Source of the DNA: a virus
Length of the DNA stretch: 43,991 bases
IMG/VR virus record: IMGVR_UViG_3300023196_000043
Coordinates: 1-43,991 of that record
Direction: 5' to 3' (one strand)
Below, piece after piece: positions 8,317 to 16,589 of this stretch (the stretch's first letter is position 1; every line of letters begins with the position of its first letter). The position numbers and the translations under genes are program-made. Under the pieces are notes generated by a model. The model ran no database searches, was not told the origin of the DNA, and saw nothing but the letters and a program-made list of their open reading frames with translations.

Positions 8317-9066
8317 ATGGCTAAACTTCCTAAAAGACCTCCGCGTCCTAAAGGTACTGTTATAGGTGATCCTAATGTAACTGGTGGTGGAGGTATTGAG
8401 CCTCCTAAAGGAAGTCGTTTTGTAGGTAAAAGTCGAAGAGGTCGTCCTAAAGCTTCTGCTGCGGATAAAGCCGCTGCAAAATATCATGGACTAACTCTTA
8501 AAGCATGGAAAGAAGCAGGTAAGCCATCTATTCCTAAAAAGGAATCAAGCGATACCCCTCGTGGTTCAGATGCTCCACCTTTAACTAGAGCGCAAAAAGC
8601 TGAACTTAAAAGATTAATGGCTGCACAAGCTAGAGAAATGAAGGTAGAAAATCGTAAAGTTCCTGATGCTAGACGAACAACTACAACTACTGGTAATCCT
8701 TTTGTCGAAAAAGGTAGAGAAGTTGAAGGTGGAGTTAATACTTTTCTTCTTTCTAAAGAACTGCCTCCTACTGACATTTCTCCTGAAGCATTAAAAAGAG
8801 GTATTGAAACAGGAATGTTATACATTGATAAAAATGGTGTAGTAAGATCAACAGGAAAGTATGCTTCAGGAGCAGATGTAACAGGACGAATGATGCGAAA
8901 CACTGACGAAATTGCGCCGACCGAATCTGAAATTATGAAAATGGGTGGTTTTGAAATTCGTAAAGTTGGTGGTTCTGTAAAAAAGAAAAAGAAGAAAAAG
9001 AAAAAAACTAGAGCAGTTGGAGTAGGTAAGGCTCTTCGTGGTTATGGCGCTGTTCGTAAAGGTTAA
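8317..9066 (+). CDS. basic low-complexity protein, 249 aa
   Basis: No recognised domain. It is Lys/Arg/Pro-rich, with an N-terminal KLPKRPPRPKG tract, a helical Ala/Lys segment near 85-115, the motif MGGFEIRKVGGSV near 208-220, and an unbroken run of ten lysines (224-233). The ending is ALRGYGAVRKG. A nearly identical ending style occurs in the two flanking genes. Likely a virion-associated or nucleic-acid-binding protein by charge, but this is inference. Confidence 0.62.
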   Translation: MAKLPKRPPRPKGTVIGDPNVTGGGGIEPPKGSRFVGKSRRGRPKASAADKAAAKYHGLTLKAWKEAGKPSIPKKESSDTPRGSDAPPLTRAQKAELKRLMAAQAREMKVENRKVPDARRTTTTTGNPFVEKGREVEGGVNTFLLSKELPPTDISPEALKRGIETGMLYIDKNGVVRSTGKYASGADVTGRMMRNTDEIAPTESEIMKMGGFEIRKVGGSVKKKKKKKKKTRAVGVGKALRGYGAVRKG

Positions 9067-9071
9067 ATATA

Positions 9072-9446
9072 ATGGCTATCGATAGAAAAAAACTTATTAC
9101 TGAATTAAGAAAGTTACGGATGTCAGGACTAACTGAAACAAGCAGTCCTAGAATGGCAGAGTTAAGACGAGCATTAGAAAAAGCTGATGATCCTTTACAA
9201 TATGAAAAACCAACTACAAGTAAGTTAAAAACATCGTTAGCAGATTTAGGTACAAAAAGTCCTTTAGGTGGTAAAGTAAGAACGTCGCCTAAAAAAACAA
9301 CAGGCAATCCTTACAACATGGCTGCTTCTTATACCAAGCTTCCAGGGGTTATGATGAAAAAAGGTGGAAGATTAAAAGTTAAAAAAACTAAAGGTCGTAA
9401 ACGTGCAGCTTTAAGAGGACATCGTGCAGAACTTAAAGGTGGATAA
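9072..9446 (+). CDS. basic protein, 124 aa
   Basis: No recognised domain. The N-terminal 55 residues look like two amphipathic helices (KKLITELRKLRMSGL, RMAELRRALEKA). The tail is strongly basic with the KKGGRLKV motif and the ending AALRGHRAELKGG, related to endings in neighbouring genes. The last eight bases overlap the GTG start of the next small gene. Confidence 0.62.
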   Translation: MAIDRKKLITELRKLRMSGLTETSSPRMAELRRALEKADDPLQYEKPTTSKLKTSLADLGTKSPLGGKVRTSPKKTTGNPYNMAASYTKLPGVMMKKGGRLKVKKTKGRKRAALRGHRAELKGG

Positions 9447-9585
9447 TGTTTCTTACGAAGTAGAAATAAACTGGGATATAAAACGTCCAGTAAAAACTAA
9501 CTATAAAAATTGGGACGAGTACTGGTTAGCACTTTGTAATTATTTGCTAGAAAAATATAAGAACACTTATTGTAGGAAAAAATAA
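9439..9585 (+). CDS. hypothetical protein, 48 aa, GTG start
   Basis: Small gene filling what would otherwise be a 138-base gap. It begins with GTG inside the end of the previous gene, with AAAGGTG just before it, and its TAA overlaps the next ATG (TAATG). Unlike its neighbours it is not Lys-dominated: three Trp, five Tyr and two Cys (NWDEYWLALCNYLLEKY near residues 23-39) suggest a small helical core. No family recognised; the tight overlaps at both ends are the main support. Confidence 0.5.
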   Translation: MDNVSYEVEINWDIKRPVKTNYKNWDEYWLALCNYLLEKYKNTYCRKK

Positions 9586-9926
9586 TGTCTTTAACTGATT
9601 CAGAAAAAAATAAACTGAAACGCTATAAGTTAAGTGGCTTAAATAAACCAAAGCGCACACCGCAACATCCTACTAAAAAAGCTGTGGTTGCTGTGCGTGA
9701 TAAAGGTCGTATTAAAATTATTCGTTTTGGCGATCAGAAAATGGGACATAATTATTCTCCCGAAGCACGTAAGTCTTTTAAGGCTAGACATGGTAAGAAC
9801 ATTGCCAAGGGAAAAACAAGTGCAGCTTTTTGGGCTAATAAAGTTTTTTGGGCTGGTCCTAGCGGTTCTAAAAAAAGACCACCTAAGTCTCAGAAGTATG
9901 TTCGTGGTATAAAGAAAAGAGGTTGA
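9585..9926 (+). CDS. conserved basic phage protein, 113 aa
   Basis: Belongs to a family that recurs in marine phages and some other aquatic viruses, of unknown function. The recognisable parts are SGLNKPKRTPQHPTKK near residues 17-32, KIIRFGDQKMG near 44-54, and KSFKARHGKNIAKGKTSAAF followed by WANKVFW near 64-90. The conserved RH, W and the IRFG strand point to a small folded nucleic-acid-binding-like domain rather than mere low complexity. It may belong to a DUF6321-type family, but I am not certain of the number. Confidence 0.65.
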   Translation: MSLTDSEKNKLKRYKLSGLNKPKRTPQHPTKKAVVAVRDKGRIKIIRFGDQKMGHNYSPEARKSFKARHGKNIAKGKTSAAFWANKVFWAGPSGSKKRPPKSQKYVRGIKKRG

Positions 9927-9927
9927 T

Positions 9928-10080
9928 ATGAAAAAGGCAGTAGATGCTCCTAAAGGTTTTCACTGGATGAAGTCTGGTAAAGGTTTTAAGCTTATGAAAA
10001 ATCCTCGTGGTGGATACGCTCCTCATAAGGGTGCTTCCAAAAAAGCAAGCTTTGAAGTTCAAAAAGTACATAAAGCTTAG
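9928..10080 (+). CDS. hypothetical basic protein, 50 aa
   Basis: Small Lys/Gly-rich protein (KGFHWMKSGKGFKLMKNPRG near residues 9-28), starting directly after the previous stop (TGATATG). It continues the basic-protein run and shares its composition. No domain recognised; the tight packing between two co-oriented genes supports it. Confidence 0.55.
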   Translation: MKKAVDAPKGFHWMKSGKGFKLMKNPRGGYAPHKGASKKASFEVQKVHKA

Positions 10081-10088
10081 AGTTACTG

Positions 10089-10490
10089 ATGGCAGTAAAA
10101 CGTAAAGGCGGTACAGCTACCAAGCGTGACCCTGCTAAGTGGGCTAGAGCAAAGGCTAGGGCTAAAGCCAAGATGGGTGGTAAACACTCTGCTAGAGCTA
10201 TGCAGCTTGCTGTTAAATACTATAAAGATTCTGGTGGTAGTTACAAAGGTAAAAAGAAAAAAAGCAATAAACTTTCAAAGTGGAGTAAGCAAAAATGGCG
10301 CACGAAATCAGGGAAACCAAGCAAGAAGACGGGAGAAAGATACCTTCCAGAAAAAGCAATCAAAGCCCTGTCGTCAAAAGAATATGCTGCGACCACGAAA
10401 GCAAAGAGAAAATCGACTGCTGCGGGGAAGCAATACTCAAAACAACCGAAGCGAATTGCGCGTAAGGTTAAAAGATATAGGAAAACATAA
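10089..10490 (+). CDS. very basic protein with W-rich core, 133 aa
   Basis: The N-terminal half is Ala/Lys/Arg-rich with a helix (HSARAMQLAVKYYKDSGG). The C-terminal half (LSKWSKQKWRTKSGKPSK, then GERYLPEKAIKALS and KQPKRIARKVKRYR) resembles small basic domains, DUF5872-like, seen in marine phages and large DNA viruses. The GC content rises in the second half (10290-10460). The stop overlaps the next start (ATAATGG). Nucleic-acid binding is a fair inference, not shown. Confidence 0.62.
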   Translation: MAVKRKGGTATKRDPAKWARAKARAKAKMGGKHSARAMQLAVKYYKDSGGSYKGKKKKSNKLSKWSKQKWRTKSGKPSKKTGERYLPEKAIKALSSKEYAATTKAKRKSTAAGKQYSKQPKRIARKVKRYRKT

Positions 10491-11164
10491 TGGCTGTATC
10501 GGGTACATATAATTTTAATCTTGACATTGACGAGGTTATTCAGGAAGCAATGGAAATGATTGGGGGTGAAGATACTCTCGGTCACGAGCCAGCATCTGCG
10601 CGTCGTTCTATAAATATTATGTTGAAGGATTGGCAAAACCGTGGTATACTATTATGGAGTACTGGTGTATCTTCTTTAACTGTAACGGCTTCCACTACTG
10701 CTTATGATCTTTCTTCTACAACTATTGATGCTCTTGAAGTAGTGTTAAATAGAGACAGCACAGACTTACAGTTACAGCGTGTTTCTCCTGAAGAGTATTT
10801 ACTAATACCCAATAAAACACAGACAGGCCGACCATCACAGTATTCTATTCGTAGAGGTCGTGATAATCCTACATTATCTCTTTGGCCTATTCCAGATAAT
10901 TCTACAGACATTCTTAAAATAGAAACAATTAGCGAACTGCAAGATGTTAATAAGTCAGCAGAGCAAAACGCTGATTTACCTAAAAGATTTTTTCCTTGCC
11001 TAACAGCAGGGCTATCTTACTATATGTCCATGAAGCGACCTTTAGTTCCTTCTGAACGTATTAATATGTTAAAGGTTAATTATGAAGAAACATTAGCTAG
11101 AGCTATGCGAGAGGACCGCGAACGATCTAGTATGTTTGTTCGACCCAAACTTGGTTATGTTTAA
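10490..11164 (+). CDS. second adaptor / P22 gp4-like tail accessory protein
   Basis: A 224-aa protein resembling P22 gp4-type head-tail connectors. It has an N-terminal helix (IDEVIQEAMEMIGGED), then RRSINIMLKDWQNRGILLWS near residues 38-57, strands in the middle (YSIRRGRDNPTLSLWPIPDN) and a C-terminal helical pair (PERINMLKVNYEETLARAMREDRE region). The related 6584 gene lies on the other side of the basic cassette. Likely part of the connector between portal and tail nozzle. Confidence 0.65.
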   Translation: MAVSGTYNFNLDIDEVIQEAMEMIGGEDTLGHEPASARRSINIMLKDWQNRGILLWSTGVSSLTVTASTTAYDLSSTTIDALEVVLNRDSTDLQLQRVSPEEYLLIPNKTQTGRPSQYSIRRGRDNPTLSLWPIPDNSTDILKIETISELQDVNKSAEQNADLPKRFFPCLTAGLSYYMSMKRPLVPSERINMLKVNYEETLARAMREDRERSSMFVRPKLGYV

Positions 11165-11166
11165 TT

Positions 11167-11313
11167 ATGGAACATATAATACAAGCATGGCCTGTATTTT
11201 TAGGAATAATTACTTTAATTATTATACTAGCTAAAATGCACGGTGATATAGAAATTATAAAAGAAAAAGTAAAGACCTTGTTTGATCTTTGGAATAAAAG
11301 TAATGGCAAGTAA
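11167..11313 (+). CDS. small single-pass membrane protein, 48 aa
   Basis: Begins two bases after the adaptor stop. Residues about 8-22 form one hydrophobic segment (WPVFLGIITLIIILA), followed by a charged amphipathic helix. It overlaps the next gene by 11 bases. Its layout (short outside end, one membrane pass, cytoplasmic helix) is that of small holin-like or antiholin-like proteins and resembles the 29037 gene. The function is not shown. Confidence 0.5.
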   Translation: MEHIIQAWPVFLGIITLIIILAKMHGDIEIIKEKVKTLFDLWNKSNGK

Positions 11314-11578
11314 TAAAAACGCACTAGCTATGTGCGACATCTGTGGGTTTGTATATCCTCACAGAATTATGCAAGAAAATAGTTATGGACTTATTGTTTG
11401 TCCAGAAGATTTTGAGGGTAACTTTGATTTGAAAAATCACCCGCAAAATCACATTCCTGATGTTCGGGATAACCCTGCGATACGTAATCCTAGACCTGAC
11501 ACAGGTGGCAGAAATTTAACATGGGATCAAGTAGCAACCACTTGGGATTCAACAGATGAGTATTGGCAACTAATATGA
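11303..11578 (+). CDS. small zinc-ribbon-like virion protein, 91 aa
   Basis: Starts at the ATG at 11303, because the in-frame TTG upstream lies inside the preceding small gene. CDICGFVYPH near residues 10-19 and CPEDF near 31-35 give a CxxC...C arrangement like the small 'C-x-x-C-G' proteins found beside adaptor genes in many podovirus-like phages. The fourth zinc ligand may be a His. The C-terminus is Asn/Pro/Trp-rich. Role likely structural or assembly. Its TGA overlaps the fibre start (ATGA). Confidence 0.6.
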   Translation: MASNKNALAMCDICGFVYPHRIMQENSYGLIVCPEDFEGNFDLKNHPQNHIPDVRDNPAIRNPRPDTGGRNLTWDQVATTWDSTDEYWQLI

Positions 11579-14181
11579 CAGACTTAACAGGAAAACTAAT
11601 TTCAGGAACATATAAGCAGTTATTGCTTATTAATAGTAGCACCACAAACGAGGGTGTTAGTACTTCTTCTGTGTATGTTCAAACAGGTGATGGAACTAAT
11701 ACTGCGCTAAAGGTTGCTACGAATAAAGTTATTGCTCAGACTGCGTTTCTTGTAGATGGTACAGCAACAGTTAAAAATAATTTAATTGTTGGTAACAATG
11801 TATGTGCCTCTGCTTACTATGGTGACGGTTCTAATCTTACAGGACTGACAGCTAGTGTTGGTGGAGATATTTGTGTTAGTTCAATTACGGTAGCTGGTGG
11901 AGCTAATGTTGGTGGTAGCCTAGTTGTAAAAGGTGACACATCTGTAAGCGGTGATCTAAACATTGGAACAAATGCTTCTATTGGTGGCACACTAGTACAG
12001 ACAGGTGTGGCTACGTTTGCTACGCATGTAACGATTGCTGGTAATGCAATTATCGAAGGTGACGTATCTGTTAGCGGCCAGCTTGATGTAAATGAAAATG
12101 TATCAGTAGGTGGCACTCTTGCAGTTACTGGCACGGCTGCTTTTACAAGTAAATCTACATTTAATAATGATGTATCAGTTAGCGGTAGAATAGATACTGC
12201 TTCTTCAGTATCAGTTGGTTCAGTGCTTAATGTAACAGGTGTTGCTAACTTTGCAACTGATGTGTGTATTAGCGGTAATGCTAATGTAGTTGGTAATGTA
12301 ACGGCTGCATTTTTCTATGGTGATGGTCGCAACCTTACAAATGTAGAAGCAGAATTAGGTGTAGCAGATAATATTTCTGTATCAGGTTTTCTTAATGTTG
12401 GTGGTAATGTTTCTATTACTGGAACACTGGTTGTTAATGATGCTGTATCTATTAGTGCAAATGCTGTTATTAATGGAACTCTTACAGTTGCGGGAGCAGT
12501 TAGTCTTGCATCTACATTAAGTGTAGGTAGCAATGCAACTTTCTTAGCTGATAGCACGTTTAAAACAAACGTATCAGTTAGCGGTAATACTAATCTTGGT
12601 GGTACAGTAACTATTGGTGGAGCAGTTAGTCTTGCATCTACATTAAGTGTAGGCGGCGTAGCTAACTTTGCAGATACTGTTACTATCGCTGGTGCAGTTA
12701 GCCTAGCTTCAACGCTTAGTGTTGGTGGTGCAGTTAATCTTGCATCAACAGCTACAGTTGTAGGAGCGGCAACATTTAAGGACGATGTATCAGTTAGTGG
12801 TAACACTAATCTTGGTGGTACTGTTACAGTTGGTGGAGCAGTTAGTCTAGCTTCTAGTCTTAGTGTAGGCGGTGTAGCTAACTTTGCAGACACGGTAACT
12901 ATAGCAGGGGCTGTAAGCCTAGCTTCTACACTTAGCGTAGGGGGTGCTACTAACTTTGCAACAACGGTTACAGTTGTAGGAACTGGTACATTTAAAAGTC
13001 ATGTATCTGTAAGTGGTAATTTAGATGTAGCGGGAAATGTCTCTGTTGGCGGCACGGTATTTGCTACTGGAGGAATTACATTTGATGGTGACATTTCTGT
13101 TAGTGGTGATTTAAATGTTGGTGGTACGCTTACAGTAGCAGGAGCTACAAGCCTTAATAGCACACTTAGTGTAGGTGGAGCAACCAATCTACTCAGCACA
13201 GTTACGGTTGCTGGCAATGCTGGTTTCTTAGGCAGTGTGCGCGTAAGTGGTGCAACATCTGTAAGCAATGCAAATGTAGGTGGCACACTAACCGTAGCAG
13301 GAGCCGTCAGCCTAGCTTCAACTTTAAGTGTAGGTGGTGCAGCTAACTTTGCTTCAACGGTTACAGTGGCAGGGGTAGGCATCTTTAAAGATGCAGTATC
13401 TGTAAGTGGTAATTTAGATGTAGCAGGGAATGTCTCTGTTGGTGGAACTATATTTGCTACTGGCGGTATTACATTTGATGGAGACATTTCAGTAAGTGGC
13501 GATGTAAATATTGGCGGCACACTAACAGTTGGTGGGGCAACAAGTTTAGCATCTACATTAAGTGTTGGTGGCGCTACTAATTTACTTGATACAGTTACAG
13601 TTGCTGGCAATGCTGGTTTTCTTGGAACAGTACGAGTTAGCGGAGCAACTTCAGTAAGTAATGCTAATGTAGGTGGTACTCTTACAGTTGCAGGAGCAGT
13701 TAGCTTGGCATCTACTCTTAGTGTAGGTGGAGCAACTAACTTGTTAAGCACAGCAACTATTACAGGTAATTCAGGATTTCTTGGTACTGTTCGTGTAAGT
13801 GGTAATGTATCTCTTGAAGGACAGTTACAACTTACAGAGTCGGCAGCGGCTGCTGTTGAAACAACGGCAATTAATGGCATTACTTCTGTATCTCTTAACT
13901 TTGGTACTGCACAAAATTTCTTTACTTCTGTTACTGCTGCACATACTCTTGCTAGACCTACCAATGCTAGAGTAGGACAAGTTGGCAGTATCTTCTTGCA
14001 TCAGCAAGGAGGTAGTGGGACAGTATCGTATAATGCTTGTTGGAACTTTATTGGTGGTACAGCACCTACGTTCTCAACTACTGATGATGCTGTAGATAGA
14101 CTAGATTATATTATTCTTTCTGTATCAAGTGATGGCACTGCTGAAAATATTCAAGCTGTTATGACACAAGCTTATAGTTAA
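11575..14181 (+). CDS. repetitive tail fibre protein, 868 aa
   Basis: Long fibre built almost entirely of short repeats. I start it at 11575 because that ATG overlaps the previous stop (ATGA); a TTG at 11563 is also in frame. Residues about 80-760 repeat Val-Ser-Val-Ser-Gly, Gly-Gly-Thr-Leu-Thr-Val and Ser-Thr-Leu-Ser-Val-Gly-Gly units of about 12 residues, typical of a triple-stranded beta-helix shaft. YGDGSNLTG and YGDGRNLTN mark two junctions (near 84 and 247). The last 90 residues form a separate tip domain shared with the 17437 gene. It probably makes the host-contact shaft. Confidence 0.85.
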   Translation: MTDLTGKLISGTYKQLLLINSSTTNEGVSTSSVYVQTGDGTNTALKVATNKVIAQTAFLVDGTATVKNNLIVGNNVCASAYYGDGSNLTGLTASVGGDICVSSITVAGGANVGGSLVVKGDTSVSGDLNIGTNASIGGTLVQTGVATFATHVTIAGNAIIEGDVSVSGQLDVNENVSVGGTLAVTGTAAFTSKSTFNNDVSVSGRIDTASSVSVGSVLNVTGVANFATDVCISGNANVVGNVTAAFFYGDGRNLTNVEAELGVADNISVSGFLNVGGNVSITGTLVVNDAVSISANAVINGTLTVAGAVSLASTLSVGSNATFLADSTFKTNVSVSGNTNLGGTVTIGGAVSLASTLSVGGVANFADTVTIAGAVSLASTLSVGGAVNLASTATVVGAATFKDDVSVSGNTNLGGTVTVGGAVSLASSLSVGGVANFADTVTIAGAVSLASTLSVGGATNFATTVTVVGTGTFKSHVSVSGNLDVAGNVSVGGTVFATGGITFDGDISVSGDLNVGGTLTVAGATSLNSTLSVGGATNLLSTVTVAGNAGFLGSVRVSGATSVSNANVGGTLTVAGAVSLASTLSVGGAANFASTVTVAGVGIFKDAVSVSGNLDVAGNVSVGGTIFATGGITFDGDISVSGDVNIGGTLTVGGATSLASTLSVGGATNLLDTVTVAGNAGFLGTVRVSGATSVSNANVGGTLTVAGAVSLASTLSVGGATNLLSTATITGNSGFLGTVRVSGNVSLEGQLQLTESAAAAVETTAINGITSVSLNFGTAQNFFTSVTAAHTLARPTNARVGQVGSIFLHQQGGSGTVSYNACWNFIGGTAPTFSTTDDAVDRLDYIILSVSSDGTAENIQAVMTQAYS
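12571..13760 (+). repeat. tandem coding repeats in the fibre shaft
   Basis: Related units begin at 12571, 12787 and 13003, a period of exactly 216 bases (72 codons). A longer 393-base unit (131 codons) then begins at 12991 and again at 13384. Protein copies are nearly identical while many third codon positions differ, so the copies are old or under selection to lose DNA identity. Confidence 0.8.
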
Positions 14182-14192
14182 AGGACTATTAA

Positions 14193-16577
14193 ATGGTTTT
14201 TCAAAACATAATGATGGGTGCAAGTGGGCAATCAACTGGCTATAACATTGGTCAATCAATTAGATTTACAATGGGAGATAGTGCCTATTTAACTAGAACA
14301 CCTAGCAGTGCGTCTAATCGCCGTACATGGACATTTAGTTTTTGGTGGAAAGTAAACACCTTTGCTAGTGGTACTAGCGGTGGATACAGAATACTGCAAG
14401 CTGGTAGCACAGAGTTTGGGTGGTCTGATAGTGATGATAAATTATACTTTATTGATGGTAGTACATTAAGAGCAACTACTCAAGTTTTTCGTGATCCTAC
14501 AGCATGGCAGCATATTGTTTTGGCTGTTGATACTACAGATACTACGGCAGGAGACCGTGTTAAAATTTACATTAATGGTGTACAAGTTACCAGTTTTTCT
14601 ACTTCAAGTGATCCAAGTGAAAACTTTGAATTTGATGTTAATGATGCTGTAGCGCAAAATATTGGTAAAGAAGGTAGTAATTATATTGATGCTTATATAG
14701 CTGAAATGTATTTAATTGACGGAACACAAGCAGCCCCAACAGCTTTTGGAGAGTTTGATGATAATGGAGTATGGAGACCAATAGAATACTCAGGCAGTTT
14801 TGGAACGAATGGTTTTCATATTGATGGCCGTGATAGTTCTGATTTAGGAGACGACGAATCAGGTAATGGTAACGATTTTACATCATCAGGATTAGCAGCG
14901 GCAGATCAAGTTAGTGATAGTCCAACATTAAATTATCCTACAATTAGTAGAGTTGATTTTCAAACAGGAAGTAATGTTACACTAACAGACGGCAATTTAA
15001 ACTTTGCTAATGCTAACAGTGGTTCCGCTAATGATGCTAGAGCTACTTTTGGTCTTACTAGTGGTAAGTGGTATTGGGAAGTAGAGGCAGATTCGCTTGG
15101 ACAGTCAGGAGTTAATCGTGAGTTTATTGGAATTGTTGGAACTGAGTTTGATATAACTGCTGGATCAGCAGGAGAAAACTTTTCTGCTGATAGTACAGGA
15201 TACGCTTTTGCAACAACAGGTCAAAAAATTAATAATAATAGTGCTGCTTCTTATGGTAGTGCTTTTACAGCAGGACAGTATATTGGTGTTGCTCTTGATT
15301 TGGATAATGGTAAAATTTACTGGAGCATTAATGGAACTTTCCAAAACTCTGGCGATCCTGCGGGAGGAACTGGCGAAGCATACTCTAGTATTTCAGGAAC
15401 ATTTGCCCCTGCTGTTGCGGTTGACTATGGTACAGGAACAAGTAGATTAATTGCTAACTTTGGTCAGTCAGCTTTTCAAAATAATCCGCCATCAGGATTT
15501 AAAGCAATAAACTCTGCTAATTTACCTGCTCCTGATATTATTGATGGAACAGCACATTTTAACGCAACAGCCTATACAGGTAATGGATCAAGTGGTCACT
15601 CAATTACTAATGATGCAAACTCTGGTAATTTTCAACCTGATATGTTGCTTATCGGTCCTAGATCAAATGGCGATAATCATGTAATGTGGGATGTAGCTAG
15701 AGGGGTAACCTCACGAATTTATACTAATAAAAGCGATGCTCAAGATACCGATGGTACGGCACTGCTTACGTTTGAAGCAAACGGATTTGATCTTGACACG
15801 ACTGACCCTAACTATAACGGATCGGGTAGGACGTATGTTGGATGGCAGTGGAAAGCTCAAGGCGGTGCAGGATCATCTAATACAGACGGATCAATTAATA
15901 CTACCACTACATCATTAAACTCTACATCCAAATTTTCTATATCAACTTATACAGGAACAGGCTCTAATGCTACTATTGGACATGGGTTAGGAGTTGTGCC
16001 AACAGTTGTTTGGATTAAACGTAGAGACAGTTCGAGTGGTTGGGCTGTATATCATTCAGGTTTGGCTAGTACATCTAAATATTTAGTTCTTAATACTACT
16101 AATGCAGAAGCTTCTTCATCTAATTATTGGAATACTACAGCACCTACGTCCAGTGTTATTAGTATTGGAACGGACAACGCTGTTAATGCTTCAAGTGGAA
16201 CTTATGTTGCATATGCTTTTGCAGAAGTTGAGGGATATAGTAAATTTTCAAAGTTTACAGGTAATGGTAGTACTGATGGTGCTTTTATTTATACTGGTTT
16301 TAAACCAGCTTGTGTTATTATAAAAAGATTTAATAGCACTGGTGATTGGGTTATTATTGATAATCAACGAGTAGGATATAATCCTGATAATAATGATCTT
16401 GATATAAATAATAATGACAGTGAAGGTACAAATGATTACATAGATATTTTAGCTAATGGGTTTAAATGTCGTAGTAGTGATTCAAATGTAAACGCAGATG
16501 GTAGTACTTATGTTGTCATGGCTTTTGCTGAAATGCCTTTTGGTGGTGCAGATATATCTGTAGCAACAGCCCGATAA
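14193..16577 (+). CDS. tail protein with LamG-like and SPRY domains, 794 aa
   Basis: Probable receptor-binding or adhesion protein. Residues about 35-190 look like a LamG/concanavalin-type beta sandwich (WTFSFWWKVN, WQHIVLAVDTTD, VKIYINGVQV). Residues about 275-425 match a SPRY/B30.2 domain (GKWYWEVEAD, GQYIGVALDLDNGKIYWSIN, NFGQSAFQNNPPSGFKAI). From about 450 to the end come repeats known from marine phage tail proteins (TYTGNGS..., YVAYAFAEVEGYSKF, a second YTGFKPACVIIKR block). Three adhesion modules in a row suggest sugar or protein binding at the host surface. No catalytic residues recognised. Confidence 0.75.
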   Translation: MVFQNIMMGASGQSTGYNIGQSIRFTMGDSAYLTRTPSSASNRRTWTFSFWWKVNTFASGTSGGYRILQAGSTEFGWSDSDDKLYFIDGSTLRATTQVFRDPTAWQHIVLAVDTTDTTAGDRVKIYINGVQVTSFSTSSDPSENFEFDVNDAVAQNIGKEGSNYIDAYIAEMYLIDGTQAAPTAFGEFDDNGVWRPIEYSGSFGTNGFHIDGRDSSDLGDDESGNGNDFTSSGLAAADQVSDSPTLNYPTISRVDFQTGSNVTLTDGNLNFANANSGSANDARATFGLTSGKWYWEVEADSLGQSGVNREFIGIVGTEFDITAGSAGENFSADSTGYAFATTGQKINNNSAASYGSAFTAGQYIGVALDLDNGKIYWSINGTFQNSGDPAGGTGEAYSSISGTFAPAVAVDYGTGTSRLIANFGQSAFQNNPPSGFKAINSANLPAPDIIDGTAHFNATAYTGNGSSGHSITNDANSGNFQPDMLLIGPRSNGDNHVMWDVARGVTSRIYTNKSDAQDTDGTALLTFEANGFDLDTTDPNYNGSGRTYVGWQWKAQGGAGSSNTDGSINTTTTSLNSTSKFSISTYTGTGSNATIGHGLGVVPTVVWIKRRDSSSGWAVYHSGLASTSKYLVLNTTNAEASSSNYWNTTAPTSSVISIGTDNAVNASSGTYVAYAFAEVEGYSKFSKFTGNGSTDGAFIYTGFKPACVIIKRFNSTGDWVIIDNQRVGYNPDNNDLDINNNDSEGTNDYIDILANGFKCRSSDSNVNADGSTYVVMAFAEMPFGGADISVATAR

Positions 16578-16589
16578 GGAGAATAAACT

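Noticed and set aside
10126-10512. Alternative frame over the 10089 basic gene.
   Set aside because: It overlaps completely, lacks a ribosome site, and the 10089 frame has the TAATGG junction to the next gene and a family-like C-terminus.
12571-13760. Regular repeats that could be taken for a CRISPR-like array.
   Set aside because: The repeats are in frame, diverged at silent sites, without unique spacers of constant length, and lie inside a fibre gene.
12999-13964. Long open frames antisense to the fibre gene (also 12315-12893).
   Set aside because: They arise because the repeated Val/Ser/Gly codons of the fibre leave the opposite strand without stops. They show the same period, have no ribosome site, and read as Pro/Val/Thr low complexity.
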